Of a DNA stretch of 64,000 nucleotides, positions 21,061-33,271 are shown piece after piece. The notes below the pieces were generated by a model that searched no databases, was not told the origin of the DNA, and saw only the letters and a program-made list of their open reading frames with translations. The translations under genes and the position numbers were made by a program. Position 1 is the stretch's first letter; each line of letters starts with the position of its first letter. Source of the DNA: Uranotaenia lowii (taxonomy: Eukaryota > Arthropoda > Insecta > Diptera > Culicidae); NCBI RefSeq assembly GCF_029784155.1, contig NC_073691.1, forward strand, positions 131,998,714 through 132,062,713. The letters are read 5' to 3'.

Positions 21061-21843
21061 TCGCTTTAGAATCTCCTGTAAAACGCAGTTTCCATTTTTC
21101 AACTCTGTAGTTGTCTCTGCGTTCATATCTCGATCGGCGATAATTCAAATTTTCCGATCTTGATAAGTTCTCCTCTGACCTATCATCTATTTCTACATTA
21201 TGTGAAAAATGTTGTGGAAAAATTGGTTGATCTGTTTGAGAATTATGAGTTGGATTCATGTAATCCATTTTTGGCAAATATTCTCTTTGCACTGGTGCCT
21301 TTACTGTTGTGGAGTTAAATTGAAAATTTGGTTCTAGGAAAGGTTTATTTAATTGACTATTATTTTGAAATTCTGGATTGCATCTATCAATTTGATTAAC
21401 TGGCTGTTCCAATAGATGTCTCATCATTCTTTCTAATCTTGCAACTTTTTGTTTAAGTTCTTCGTTTTCTAACCTGTACCTCTCATTTTCCGTTTGTCCT
21501 TGATAGAAATTCGGAAATTGTTGTGTGCTTGTAGCAAAAGTTCCTCCAACAACTGCGTTGGTATATATTCCTTCCTGATTTGCTAAATAATCAGTTCGGA
21601 TTGTTCCTGGTACAGAATAGTTAAGACCAGTAGTTTGATGCTGTTGATAATGATTTGCATTTGAAGTTTTTGGAATTGTTCCCGTGTTTCTACTGATTGG
21701 TACGGTATTTGTATTAAACGTATTGATCGGTGTTCTTGTGTACAAAGTTTCTACTTCCGCTGAGGTTGTCATCCCTGATGACAGCCCTGTGTTTGGAAGA
21801 CAAAATGAAGAATTCCTCCCTAGGAGTTGATTGCCGAAGCAGT
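21014..21843 (-). pseudogene. Gypsy-like gag, middle part, up to the BEL-2 insertion point
   Basis: This minus-strand frame continues from 29338 across the BEL-2 insertion with no frame change once one copy of the GCAGT duplication is removed. It is rich in Asn, Gln and Thr and carries a short coiled-coil-like stretch (ENEELKQKVARLERMMR). It ends after a frameshift at ~21050. Function is structural (capsid) by association with the downstream gag core. Confidence 0.65.
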
Positions 21844-22354
21844 TGTTGACGAGCCCACTGTGCCAACGTCTGCTGAGAAGTGAGTCCCGGCGACATCTGT
21901 GATCTTATCACTCACGGAGAAGAGCAGAATGATAACAAGTGATAAACGTCAATTGGAGATAAGGCTAAAACGTGCTCGCCTTCCGTTGATAGAAGTGATC
22001 CATCCGATTAATTATTTACCAATTATTCTACGCCTATGTTACACAGTTCCTCAGTGAGAGTTATCATCAGTAGGAAACCCTTATATTGTATCCTCATCTT
22101 CTCGGTAAGAACACAGACTTATCTTTATATACAACAGTAGTTTCATATTTATAATGTAGACAGGAACTGGAAAATCAGCCAAGTATTTTGAAGTCAGTGT
22201 TTGGAAATCCGTATAATCACCTATATACACTTGAATTGTAAGTTCCCTTTTTGATATTCATTCATTCCTACCTATTTAATAAACACGAAATTAATTGCAG
22301 TTTGAAGCATCTGCTATCAGAAAACAGTGTTTTCCTCCAACGGTATCGACAACA
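21844..22354 (+). repeat. BEL-2 5' LTR
   Basis: The 511-bp LTR has a TATA-like TTATATACA near 22126-22134 and a polyadenylation hexamer AATAAA at 22278-22283. It ends 23 bases before the Gag start codon. Confidence 0.9.
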
Positions 22355-22377
22355 TTTTCTTCAAAAATTCAACTACC

Positions 22378-25300
22378 ATGGCCAGCCAAAGCGTAGAGAT
22401 TACCGCTACTGAAACCCCTGTGGCATATAGCTGCTCCATGTGCAGTCGTCCGGATAGTGCTGAGAATCTCGTCGGATGCGATAATTGCGATAATTGGGCC
22501 CACTATGATTGTGCTAGGGTATCGGAATCTATTGAGGCGACAGAGAGAACCTGGAAATGCAACGCATGTACTGGTGGGATACAAGTTGTCGAGAATCCTT
22601 CGCGAGCACGTTCACGTACAAGTAAACGATCGTCACGTATTGAAACAAACCTGCAAATGTTAGAGGAACAAAGATTACTAGAGTTGCAGGAGTTACAAGA
22701 GGAGGAGGATGAAAGACGGGCATTTCGCAAGAAAAGGTTTCAGATTCAACAAGAGTATCTTAAACAGAAGTATGAAGTACAACGTGAAGAATCCACTAAC
22801 AGAAGTGATAGGAGCAACTCAAGTTGTGATAGAAGCAGACGAATCGTGGAGGGTTGGTTGACAAAGGAACCCGTGAAAGTAGCAACAGAACGAGTAGCAG
22901 CATGGGAGTTTCCACCGCAACCGAAGACCATCGAACAAAGGGCACCCGCCTCGGCAGCTCTTACGTTCTTGTCGAAAAAGAACACAGTCATTCACGATAG
23001 TAGCCCTCCTACATTAACACAAGTACCGAAATCGGCCTCCACACCATATCCCGGAACGAGCCATTCTGCTTTACCTACAGTCGTTCTACCTAGCCTGTGT
23101 GGCAGCTTGTCCGATTTACGAATAGAACCGTTGATAGCTGCAGACACTGTTGGTTCTCGCCTTGTTCCAAGGGTGAGCCTCCCCGAGACATACCGTTCCT
23201 CACAGCTGCGCACAAGTTCAAGTAGCACAACACATCTGAATGTACCGCTATCACAAAGTCTAAACATATCTACAATATATCCACTGAACGACAATCAAGT
23301 AGCTGATCATCCTGCACCTTTAGTTTCAGCATCAGGATCGTTCGGTAGTCTTTCAGACATTTCTGGAATGAGAAATCCTCTCCTCCCAATGATCGAAAGA
23401 AGGCCATTATCTGCTATCACCGAAGAACCAGGCCTTCGAACAGGATGGACCCCGGCACAGGTTCATTCGCAGGTGATCTCTATTGAGGATCCAAGGCACC
23501 AGAGACAAGCATCATTTTATCTACCCCAATCGGCAGTTTCCATTTCTAACGATAACCCTCGTGCTATGCTGGATCCCATTTCTAACAGAAGTATGCCTTT
23601 CGCTTCCGATCCATATTGTGTACCATTGAGAAACTCTTCGAATGTGACCTGGATCACTCATCCTGGATCTTCCGTGCCCACTCCGACGGTTGTGCCAACT
23701 TACGGTCAGTACGCTCCAGTTCCATTGCCTACTGAGAGATTAATTATGACTCACAATCTGAATCCACCAGAGGTGCCGCCTTCGCTCACTAATGCAAATA
23801 CTATTGAGATTGTGAAAACACCGCCCTCGAACGTTGTTCAGCGAAATTATCCAGGACCAACTAATGAACGGCCTGTGCAACATAGTCTGACAAGTTCCCA
23901 ACTAGCTGCGCGACAATTAATGCATCGAGAACTACCCAGTTTTACAGGCGATCCGCAGGATTGGCCTTTATTCATTTGTACCTTCAAAGACAGCACCGAA
24001 TCGTGTGGCCTAACCAATGCTGAAAACTTGGCTAGGCTGCAGCGATGTCTCAAAGGCCAGGCTTTAGAAGCAGTAAAGAGCAAGTTACACATTCCCGACT
24101 CGGTACCACATATCCTCGATACACTCCAGATGCTGCTTGGGCGCCCGGAAATTTTGCTTTATTCAGTGGTACAACAACTGCAAAATATACAACCACCGAA
24201 ACCGGACAATTTGCAGTCTATAATAACTTTTGGACTCGCTGTAAAGAACGCGATTGAGCACATGAGCGTAGCGAATTTGAATGAACACCTGTCGAACCCA
24301 ATGTTATTGCGCGAGCTCGTAGCAAAGCTGCCCTCACAATTAAAGATGGATTGGTCTCGCTTTAAGCGGCAACAAATTACAGTTAATCTGTCGACATTCT
24401 GCGAATTTATTTCCGAGCAAGTGTCAGTGGCAGCCGATGTAGTGATTCCAAACAGTTTGCAACTTTGCACCGAAAGGTCGGGTAAATCCGGACGAGAAAA
24501 GCAAAAACTTAATGTCCATATCGAAAACCAAGAACTAGAACCCGAATCAGAAATTGATCCAACACCCCCTAAGCGCTGTGTTTATTGTTTGGATCCACAC
24601 CACGAAATTGTCAACTGTAGACAATTTCAGGCCCTCGACGTGAATGGTAGATGGAATGCGGTAAAACGAAAAAGAATGTGCCAAACCTGCTTAATACCCC
24701 ACAAAAATGGACCGTGCCGCTCAAGAAGAGAGTGTGGCGTTGATGGTTGCCGGGCGCGACACCATGCCTTGCTGCACTCAAGTACCACCAACGGATTTAA
24801 TCGCAACACTGCTGAACCATCCAGACAACAGGAAGAAGTTTCTCATCAAAACCATCATTTCGTTACCTCTTATGCACTGTTCCGATATCTTCCTATTGAT
24901 TTACACTATGAGGGGAGGAGCTTGGAAACCTATGCATTCCTTGACGATGGGTCCTCATCAACGCTGATGGACGCATCAATTGCGGCGGAGCTGGGAGTTA
25001 CTGGAATTGCGGATTCATTTTGGTTGACATGGACGAGCGATATTTCTCGTGAAGAAAAAGGTTCTCAGCGAGTTTCTGTCCAAATCTCCGGGCGAAACTC
25101 CGCAAAAAAGTACTCGATGAATAACGTCCGAACAGTCGAGCAGTTGAAGCTGCCGAAACAGTCATTTGATTACACAGCCATGCAGCAGGTTTATCCCCAC
25201 CTTAAAGGTCTTCCGCTAAATAGCTATACCGACGTCAGGCCGGCCTTAATTATCGGAATCGAACATGTTCGTTTGTTGACATCTCTGGACACTAGAGAAA

Positions 25301-28300
25301 GTCGGCATGATGACTTAGTGGCGACCAAGACACGACTGGGGTGGTGTGTATATGGCAAGCAGAAGAAAACGTCAACCAACGAAGTGGGCTTGCATATACA
25401 CTCAGCGCAACAATTTGAAAATCAAGATCTGCACGATTCGATCGGTCGTTTCTTTAAGATGGAAAAAACCCTGGTGACCAAAGAACTGGATTCGAACTTA
25501 GATAAGGGGGCCTTGGAAATCCTTCAGCGAACGACCCGACGAATTGGCAACCGTTTCGAAACTGGACTACTCTGGAAATACAAGTACCGTTGCTTTCCAG
25601 ACACTTTTCCAACAGCAGCACGTCGTGAATCCAGTCTGAATAAACGTTTCATCAAAGATCCCCCTTTGCAGCAAATTGTAAGAGACCAAATTGCAAGCTA
25701 TTTAGAAAAAGGCTACGCGCATAAAATCACTGATCGAGAGCTGGCAAAGTCAGACCCGAATCAAGTCTGGTACCTACCCCTCGGAGTCGTGCGCAACCCG
25801 AAGAAACCGGAAAAAGTCCGACTGATCTGGGACGCGGCAGCCAAAACTAATGGAATATCACTCAACGACCTGCTAATGAAGGGCCCCGATATGGTGACAT
25901 CACTCCCGGCCGTTCTGTTGCGATTTCGCCAAAGAAGTGTAGCCATATGTGGGGATATTAAAGAAATGTTCCACCAGGTGAACATACGAGACGAAGACAA
26001 ACAGGCGCAGCGGTTTCTATTTCGCAGCTCACCCGAAGAAACGCCCCAGATCTACGTGATGGATGTTGCCACATTCGGAGCCTCTTGCTCTCCGTGTATC
26101 GCCCAATACATCAAAAACAGAAACGCTCAAGAACATGCTGCACAATTTCCTCGTGCTGTTGATGCTATTGTGAACGGGCACTATGTCGACGACTATCTGG
26201 CGAGTGTGGACACAAGCTACGAAGCGGTACAATAAATCCTGGAAGTCAGACACGTACATTCACTTGGAGGCTTTGAAATACGAAACTTTCTGTCGAACTC
26301 CTCAGAAGTGCTGAAGAGAATAGGAGTCACTTGCCTGGATAGTAATAAGCATCTCAATTTGGAACCAGGTTTGGAGTATCCGGAAAAAGCTGAAAGAGTT
26401 TTGGGAATGATGTGGAAGCCCCGGCCAGATCTGTTCACTTTTAGCGCAAATATGCAGCCAGCCATCGAGCGGATCCTGAACAGTGAACGCACACCAACCA
26501 AACGAGAAGTGCTCCGTATGGTTATGAGCATTTTTGATCCACTCGGCTTAATAGCACACTACGTAGTGCACGGTAAGGTGTTAATGCAAGAGGTGTGGAA
26601 ATACGGCTCGGGTTGGGATGATATCCTGCCCGAAGAATTGCGAGCTGATTGGCACCGCTGGAGTCGACTGTTAGCTCAGTTAAATCAAGTTTCTGTTCCT
26701 CGTTATTTTTTCCCTGGAATTCCTAGTTCTAATCTCAGCGGTCTTCAACTACATGTGTTCGTTGACGCAAGCGAATCTGCCTTTGCCTGCGTAGCCTATT
26801 TACGCATGGTGTACCGTGAAAATGCACACTGTGCCTTGCTCTCTGCGAAGACCAAGGTAGCACCCTTGAAGCCAATATCGATGCCCAGGTCTGAATTGCA
26901 AGCTGCTTTGATGGGGGCTCGTTTGGTAGAGACACTGTCGGAAATATTAGAACTCTCTATTGAACGAAAATATCTGTGGACGGACTCTCTTACGGTTCTC
27001 TCATGGCTGCGGTCAGACAGTCGACGTTACCATCAATTTGTCACTTACCGTATCGGAGAAATTTTATCCAAAACATCGATTTCTGAATGGCACTATGTGC
27101 CCTCTAAACTGAACGTGGCTGACGATGCTACTAAATGGGGAAATGGACCTAGTCTGGATTCGTCTAGTCGTTGGTTTACTGGACCTGATTTCCTTAAAAA
27201 GTCAGAAGAATTTTGGCCTGCAGCTCGAAAAATTGGATCCTTACCTGAAGAAGAACTCAGGTCCGCATTCCTGCATCATCATGAATATCAGCCGGCCCTC
27301 ATCGACGTAACACGATTCCCTCGCTGGACCAAATTATTACGAGCTACAACGTATGTCCTTCGAGCGGTTAAAAAGTTTAAGAAAGAAGTTGTTTCCGGCC
27401 CACTAAGTTCAGTCGAGCTTTCAGAAGCCGAGACATTTCTATGGAGACAAACTCAAATCGAAGTTTATCAGGACGAGTACTATCTGTTGGCAAGTAACTT
27501 GAATCGAACAGAATGCGAAACAGTTCCTAAATCTAGTTCGCTTTATCACCTATCCCCCTTCATGGACAGTGCGGGAATTATTAGGATGGACAGTCGATTA
27601 GGAGCAGCTCCGAACACTTCATTCGAAGCAAAGTACCCAATCATTTTACCAAAAAACCATCCCCTCACTGAGCTGTTGATTCTAAAATACCATCATCAAC
27701 TCTTGCATCAAAATAATGAAACGGTTTGTAATGAAATCCATCAAAGGTTTCGCATCCCAAACCTGCGTGTAGTAGTTAGAAGAGTTGCAAAAAATTGTAT
27801 GCTTTGTAGGATCCGCAAGGCACGCCCACAACCGCCTAGAATGGCTCCTTTACCAGCAGTACGCTTGACTCCCCACATCAAACCGTTTTCCCACACAGGA
27901 GTTGACTATTTTGGACCGCTTATGGTCAAGCAGGGTCGAAGCCTAGTAAAACGATGGGTGTGTCTCTTCACGTGTTTAACGATCCGAGCCGTGCACGTGG
28001 AAATTGTCTATAGCCTCTCCACAAGTTCTTGCATACTAGCGATACGAAGGTTCATAGCACGCCGTGGCTCACCTGCTTCCTTCCATTCCGACAACGGAAC
28101 TAACTTTCGGGGTGCCTGTAACGTCCTGCGGGAAACAATCCAAAACATCAACGAAGAATGCGCAGCAACCTTCACGAACACCGACACCCAATGGCATTTT
28201 AATCCGCCGCTCTCTCCTCACATGGGAGGTGTGTGGGAGCGGATGGTCCGGTCTATAAAGACAGCAATGGAAGCGATAGGTAATCATCCGCAGCACCCGA

Positions 28301-28866
28301 ATGACGAAGTCTTGGAAACAGTTGCACTGGAGGCAGAGGCAATCGTCAATTCTCGTCCCTTGACTTATGTTCCACTAGACCACACTGATGCGGAAGCCCT
28401 GACACCCAACCACTTTCTATTATATGGGGAAAAGGGCATCACCCAGCCTTCCAGCATCATCGAATCTAATCCACGAGTGCTACGCGACAGTTGGCGCTTG
28501 ACACGGACATTAACCGATCTATTCTGGACCAGATGGATCAAAGAATACTTGCCAACGATAGCGCGCAGAACAAAATGGTTTGAAACAGTAAAACCACTGG
28601 AAGCCGGAGATTTGGTAATCTTGGTCAACAAAAGCAATCGCAATGGATGGGAACGTGGACGTATTTTGGAGGTCTTCAAGGGTACCGATGGCCAAGTACG
28701 GCAGGCGTTAGTGCGTACAAAAAACGGGATCGTTCGACGCCCAGCAACCGTTTTAGCTTTGCTCGACATTCAGACATCAACTGCCGAAAAAGACCGGATT
28801 TCTCCGAGACTACACGAAGGGGGGGATGTTGACGAGCCCACTGTGCCAACGTCTGCTGAGAAGTGA
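22378..28866 (+). pseudogene. BEL-2 Gag-Pol polyprotein with PHD finger, interrupted by TAA
   Basis: The start at 22378 has context ACCATGG. In order: a PHD-type finger (residues ~19-66: CSMC, CDNC, WAHYDC, CNAC); a predicted coiled coil (~91-138); a long Ser/Pro-rich linker; DUF1759-type Gag (~515-690); knuckle CVYCLDPHHEIVNC (~734); protease LDDGSS (~855); RT with YVDDYL at 1269; TAA at codon 1286; then in the same frame the RT remainder, RNase H (FVDASESAF), integrase H2C2 and catalytic D1843, D1905, E1954, and a DUF5641-like end. The stop at 28864-28866 lies inside the 3' LTR. The only lesion I see is the TAA, so this copy cannot make RT without suppression. Spliced or readthrough expression is not evident. 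Confidence 0.9.
28816..28826 (+). promoter_or_regulatory. BEL-2 polypurine tract
   Basis: GAAGGGGGGGA directly abuts the 3' LTR at 28827, the expected place and composition for the plus-strand primer. It also codes for part of the polyprotein C-terminus. Confidence 0.8.
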
Positions 28867-29337
28867 GTCCCGGCGACATCTGTGATCTTATCACTCACGG
28901 AGAAGAACAGAATAATAACAAGTGATAAACGTCAATTGGAGATAAGGCTAAAACGTGCTCGCCTTCCGTTGATAGAAGTGATCCATCCGATTAATTATTT
29001 ACCAATTATTCTACGCCTATGTTACACAGTTCCTCAGTGAGAGTTATCATCAGTAGGAAACCCTTATATTGTATCCTCATCTTCTCGGTAAGAACACAGA
29101 CTTATCTTTATATACAACAGTAGTTTCATATTTATAATGTAGACAGGAACTGGAAAATCAGCCAAGTATTTTGAAGTCAGTGTTTGGAAATCCGTATAAT
29201 CACCTATATACACTTGAATTGTAAGTTCCCTTTTTGATATTCATTCATTCCTACCTATTTAATAAACACGAAATTAATTGCAGTTTGAAGCATCTGCTAT
29301 CAGAAAACAGTGTTTTCCTCCAACGGTATCGACAACA
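28827..29337 (+). repeat. BEL-2 3' LTR
   Basis: The 511-bp LTR is followed by GCAGT. Its first 40 bases also encode the last residues of the polyprotein. Confidence 0.9.
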
Positions 29338-29973
29338 GCAGTCGTTACTCGGTTGCGTTCGAGGGATTGCTGGTTGTAAATTTTCTTCTAGTATCCTTTC
29401 CTGAGTGTCTACTCTTCCCAATGAAGATTCCCTAACCCGCGCAGTGTTTTCGATAACATTGGAAGCTGTTTGTGCAGCTGAGCGAGAAAGACTTCCCAGA
29501 GGGTCTTGGCATTGTGGTTCTTGCTCGGAGCTTAGAATATTGTTTATTTGCTGTTTTGCCGGTGTGGCGGGAGGACCTATTTTGTAAAGAGCAATTAAAT
29601 CTGAAATATCACGAATCAAAGTTCGTCTTTCCATCTTTTCTTCTTCATTACTAAAACTACATCTTTTTGTACGAAAATAATAGTGAATAAGTCTCGACTT
29701 AATTTTTCCATCCATTTTCCGAGTTCTACCTAACTCCTTCTTAATCTCGTTAATTTTTGTGAAAATTATTAAATCTTCATCCCTGGTATTGAATGATGAT
29801 GCATAATTTCGGTTTTCTCTTGCATCGATTTTTAGTAAATTCTGTAAATATCTTTGTTTGCCTACCAAATCCAAATGTGCAGTTTGCTCAAGCTTATTTC
29901 TGATACGTAACTCGTAAACTGTTTCCTCCTCATCCAAATGTTCGGCAAAAGGAAAATTTTCCATTTTTAGCAA
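29338..29973 (-). pseudogene. Gypsy-like gag, N-terminal part
   Basis: The minus-strand frame starts at 29973 (MLKMENFPF; the second Met is also possible) and stays open to the BEL-2 boundary, continuing at 21843. The protein is charged, with no recognised motif in this part. Gag identity rests on continuity with the knuckle-bearing part at 20226-21060. Confidence 0.65.
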
Positions 29974-30348
29974 CTTTACGTTTGCAAATATAAAAAGAAA
30001 AAATGTAGAATTAAATCTTAACTTCTAACTAAAATGTTATTATGTAGGCTAAAGTTAAAAGAAAAATGAAGAAATATTTAAACTAAGTTACCCAACAAAA
30101 TAAGAAATAAAAAATTATTAATTTCGAGCGAGAGATTATATAAAGAAGTATTTAAAACCAGAAAAATGCTCGAAAAATGCCAAAAATCTTAGTCTAACTT
30201 AAAGCGAAATTCCTTAATAATAATAATAAAAAATTTCGAGTTTAACTTAAACTATATCTTAGCAACTACAAAATGTTCCGTGAACGGCAGAAAAAATAAC
30301 TAAAAAAGACAATTTAAAATTTCTTCAAAATATCTCGAGCCTCTAAAA

Positions 30349-30361
30349 CGTTGGGCGCCAT
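30349..30361 (-). promoter_or_regulatory. Gypsy-like primer binding site, tRNA-Lys type
   Basis: On the minus strand TGGCGCCCAACGT matches the complement of the 3' end of tRNA-Lys(CUU) over 13 bases (tRNA from memory). Gypsy itself uses tRNA-Lys. The LTR should begin directly to its right on the plus strand, at 30362 (TGTAAGG on plus, i.e. ...CCTTACA on minus). Confidence 0.75.
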
Positions 30362-31000
30362 GTAAGGCGAGACCTATCCTCGGAAGATTGTGCAGGTTTT
30401 GCTAACGGCTTAATGCGCCACTCCCTGAGGAGACCGTTAGCCTGGTTATGGTTTGCCCGGCCAATGAGACCCACCAAAGGGCGAGTTTTTCCTTCTTCTG
30501 CTATACTTCTCCTGAAATGACCGTTCTCCAAAAAGTTAGAAAGTACTCCGCCAAAGGCGTCAAGTGCTTCAAAAAAATCCAAAATATTAGAAAAATTTAA
30601 TTGATCAACCAAAATAGATCAGGTCGGCAAAAAAGATCTGACATCGCCGCTTAGCATCAGCAGTTGAGCGTCTGCCGACCACCAATCTTAGTCGCTTTTC
30701 AAGCCAGATGTGAGTTGGAAACAACTGGAGTCCAACGCTCTCCTTAAAAAAAACCGCTGCAAAACGTGAAATGCCTTAAACAGGAAAGTTCTCAAAAAAA
30801 GATAAGGCTTCGATTTTAGGGCATTCCACCGTTTATTAAAACAAAAAATCTTCCAAAAAAAATTTTCCTCGACAAAAACTTTATTCCATTCGAGACTAGA
30901 ACTCATGTTCTCTGGGGTGTTGGAGATTTTTAGGTTGCCACTCTAACCGCTCGATCACATTAGCTGGTGGTGCTGCGGGCTGCTAGCAATCGTTCGGGTT
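30362..31000 (-). repeat. Probable 5' LTR of the gypsy-like element, outer end undefined
   Basis: The sequence to the right of the primer site must contain the LTR. It begins TG on the plus strand. No second copy exists in the window, so the far end cannot be set; 31000 is a placeholder. A TATA-like run on the minus strand lies near 31107-31122. A tRNA-like block at 30891-30960 falls inside the placeholder range. Confidence 0.4.
30891..30960 (-). other. tRNA-like Pol III promoter remnant
   Basis: On the minus strand GATCGAGCGGTTAGAGTGGC resembles a Leu/Ser-type A box, and GAGTTCTAGTCTCG some 35 nt downstream resembles a B box. The acceptor stem does not pair well. It is a tRNA pseudogene or SINE head. 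Confidence 0.4.
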
Positions 31001-33046
31001 TGGTGGACGGGCAAAAGTGTAGTGGTCGTGCATATCCCTTACGGCATTAGTTTCACGATAGGGTCAACGACCCGAAAAACTGGACACCATTCAGTACCCA
31101 CCCAAATTTATGCGCATAAATATATTAAGGGAAGGGTACTTACGGCAGTTGGATGTGTTGTTGATGCAGGCTGTTTCGGTGTCGTTTTCTATCGGCTCAT
31201 CGGGAAATCAGGCTCAATTCGGAGATGTTTTGGGCGACTTGGTGTTTTTGTTGCTTCCGCTCTAGCGGAACCTAGTGGTGCTGTCGCTCGATGTCGAACC
31301 CAGATGTTGTTGTGCTGGCCTTCTGCATTGAGTTTCGCGACGATGGTGGGAAACTTACTTTACGGGCGTTTCCGTTCAATTTCGAATCCCGTGGTTGTTG
31401 TGGGGGAATTCGAAATTGTGTTGGGGGTTCCGGACTATGTTGACGGAGTCCGGATTTCCGGCGGGGTTTGCTCCGGAAAAAGTTGGTCCGTGTGGTGAAT
31501 TTCGTTGTTTCGTGAGCCAGGGGAAAGTGTTGTTGGTGCGTACGTCGGGTGCTTGTCGCCTCCTTCTCGCAGGTAAACCTTTTAACGAAACCGTAAGGGA
31601 TTATTGCGTGCACGTTTCCCTCCCACAAAACTTTTAACTTTTCCGCAAATCGGTTTTTGTGAACGGTTTGCGCCGGTTTATTTTCCACAGCCTGTCGTAT
31701 GACCCTAAAATCTAGGCCAGAACCAGTTAGTGATCCCTTTCCCATGAAAAACACCTCACGTTTTACCTTCTACTAATCGAAACTCTAGCCACACACCTGA
31801 CTCAATCCACGATTTCAGACCAAATGATCGAACTGCTCCAGGTCTTCAGAAAATTGCAGCCGTCTATTCATTCTTTAACCGGAACTGCGTAAAGCGAATA
31901 TTTTACGAAGTTCCCCGACCTATTCTCTTAACCAATTCTTATTTTCCTGATAGTTCGGCTTTCTCCCGAAACTCTCTCTTCCCTTTTAACAATTCAAGTC
32001 CCGATTGTTCAAAGGGAAAGCTCGCTGCGAAGTAGAGAAAACTTGCGCTCTGATGTTTTCATCGGCGATGCAATTCCACCCAGGTGGGAGGTGGTTTGTC
32101 AGATAGTGGCAATTAAGGCGTTATAAACCTGCACTCTAAATATTTGGTGTACTGCTCGAGTGAAATGTTGGGTAGCTAATTCTAAATAACTGTAGCTTGC
32201 TACAAACAGCAAAATCTTTAAGATCCTATCCTTTCTTCCATTTTTTCACAACAACAGATTATTCATTCATTGTATTTTCACCCAACCATTCGCGAAGTTT
32301 TTCGCTTTGACTTTCTTTGAATCTGTTTGAATATTGTATCAGCAAACACCAGTGCTGTTCAGTTTTGGCAACTTATAAACTTCACCCCCGCTTTGTCAGT
32401 ATTAAATAGTTGGAAGTTTTGTGAACGCAAACAAAATAAAAGTTAAGGTTGTTGTACTTAATTGAACGGGTGAAGTGATTTATTGAAATTAATTTGGAAA
32501 ACAGTAAATTTAATGCAGTTTGAAAAAAAACCTTTAATAAAAAAAAGTCGGTTTAAAACAAACTGGCGATTATTGGCCCCTTACCCTACTTTTGGTGGCA
32601 CGGGTCACGTCAATCGTCTGGGAACGATCTTTAAAGAGAAACTTTGCTGCATCTACAAACGGTGTCTGTCACTCAGGCGGGTTTTGAAAATGCAGCTTTT
32701 TTTTTAAGTTAGTTTGCTCATAGAACAGCGATACACTCTTCCTACATCTGTTGCAGTTTGGGTCATTGGTGACGGTAAATCTCACATAATCTCAGTTTCA
32801 ACCGCAATATGTCGGAAAGGTAAACGACATTTTTTTAAGGTCTGCGTTCAGTTGAAACTCGGATTTTCAATGAATGGTGTAGATTTTTTTTAATTTTCAA
32901 AATAATCGACCTACGGACTAGTTTTGTGTTTAAATCGGAACCATCTACCCTAGAGCTGGTGGCAAAAAAGTACGAGCAACAATCTGTTACTCTGCCAGTA
33001 GTAAGACAAAATAGTTATTCACGAGTAGTGATCAGACAATTTACAA
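31001..33046. other. No supported gene; mixed composition
   Basis: Overlapping open frames of ~160 codons on both strands near 31022-31754 have no recognisable domain and oppose each other, so neither is called. A GTAAGT donor-like site on the minus strand lies near 31130. The rest is AT-rich and unremarkable. Confidence 0.35.
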
Positions 33047-33271
33047 ATGGCAACAGCTGCGGGTAAAAGGGCGTTGAACGGTGGAAAATTGCTAACCCAA
33101 AATACAACCGCTGCAATTGCTGATGCTGCCCGATTCGTTGCTCCTAATGAGCAACGACAGATGGCGTTTGTCTTTATTAGAATTGTGAACTTAAGTGATG
33201 AAACCATGGCAGCACATCATTATTGCAGGAATTGGTCGGTTCATTTGAAGCTCGTTTTTAAAACGAGTTGA
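33047..33271 (+). CDS. Short unrecognised frame, 74 codons
   Basis: The frame begins MATAAGKRALNGGKLLTQN after TTACAAATGG and has a fairly protein-like composition over ~60 residues. I recognise no family, and there are no splice sites or homologous copies nearby. It could be a remnant exon or chance. Confidence 0.15.
   Translation: MATAAGKRALNGGKLLTQNTTAAIADAARFVAPNEQRQMAFVFIRIVNLSDETMAAHHYCRNWSVHLKLVFKTS

Larger units (their letters stand above)
21844..29337 (+). mobile_element. BEL-2: BEL/Pao element with PHD-finger Gag, one nonsense mutation
   Basis: The element is 7,494 bp with 511-bp LTRs that start TGTTGACGAG and end CGACAACA. I find two substitutions between the LTRs (near 21919 and 21926 against 28902 and 28909). 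The 5-bp duplication GCAGT flanks it (21839-21843, 29338-29342). The interior is one polyprotein frame broken only by TAA at 26233. It lies antisense inside gag of the older gypsy-like remnant. The insertion is recent but older than BEL-1 by LTR divergence. Confidence 0.95.
19882..30361 (-). mobile_element. Gypsy-like LTR retrotransposon remnant, split by BEL-2
   Basis: Read on the minus strand from right to left: a tRNA-Lys primer site at 30349-30361, an AT-rich leader, gag from 29973, interruption by BEL-2 (21844-29337, other orientation), then gag to ~20226 and the start of pol with an aspartic protease to 19882. RT, RNase H, integrase and a left LTR are missing. Retrotrans_gag-type sequence plus a tRNA-Lys site point to Ty3/gypsy; the lineage is not resolved. 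Frameshifts show it was inactive or has decayed. Confidence 0.8.

Noticed and set aside
26233..26307. BEL-2 as two separate genes (Gag-protease-RT start, and RT end-integrase)
   Set aside because: The same frame continues directly across the TAA and the RT domain is split in its middle, so this is one gene with a nonsense change.
31022..31754. Opposed ~160-codon frames on plus and minus strands
   Set aside because: No recognisable domain, they overlap in opposite directions, and neither has convincing splice sites or start context.
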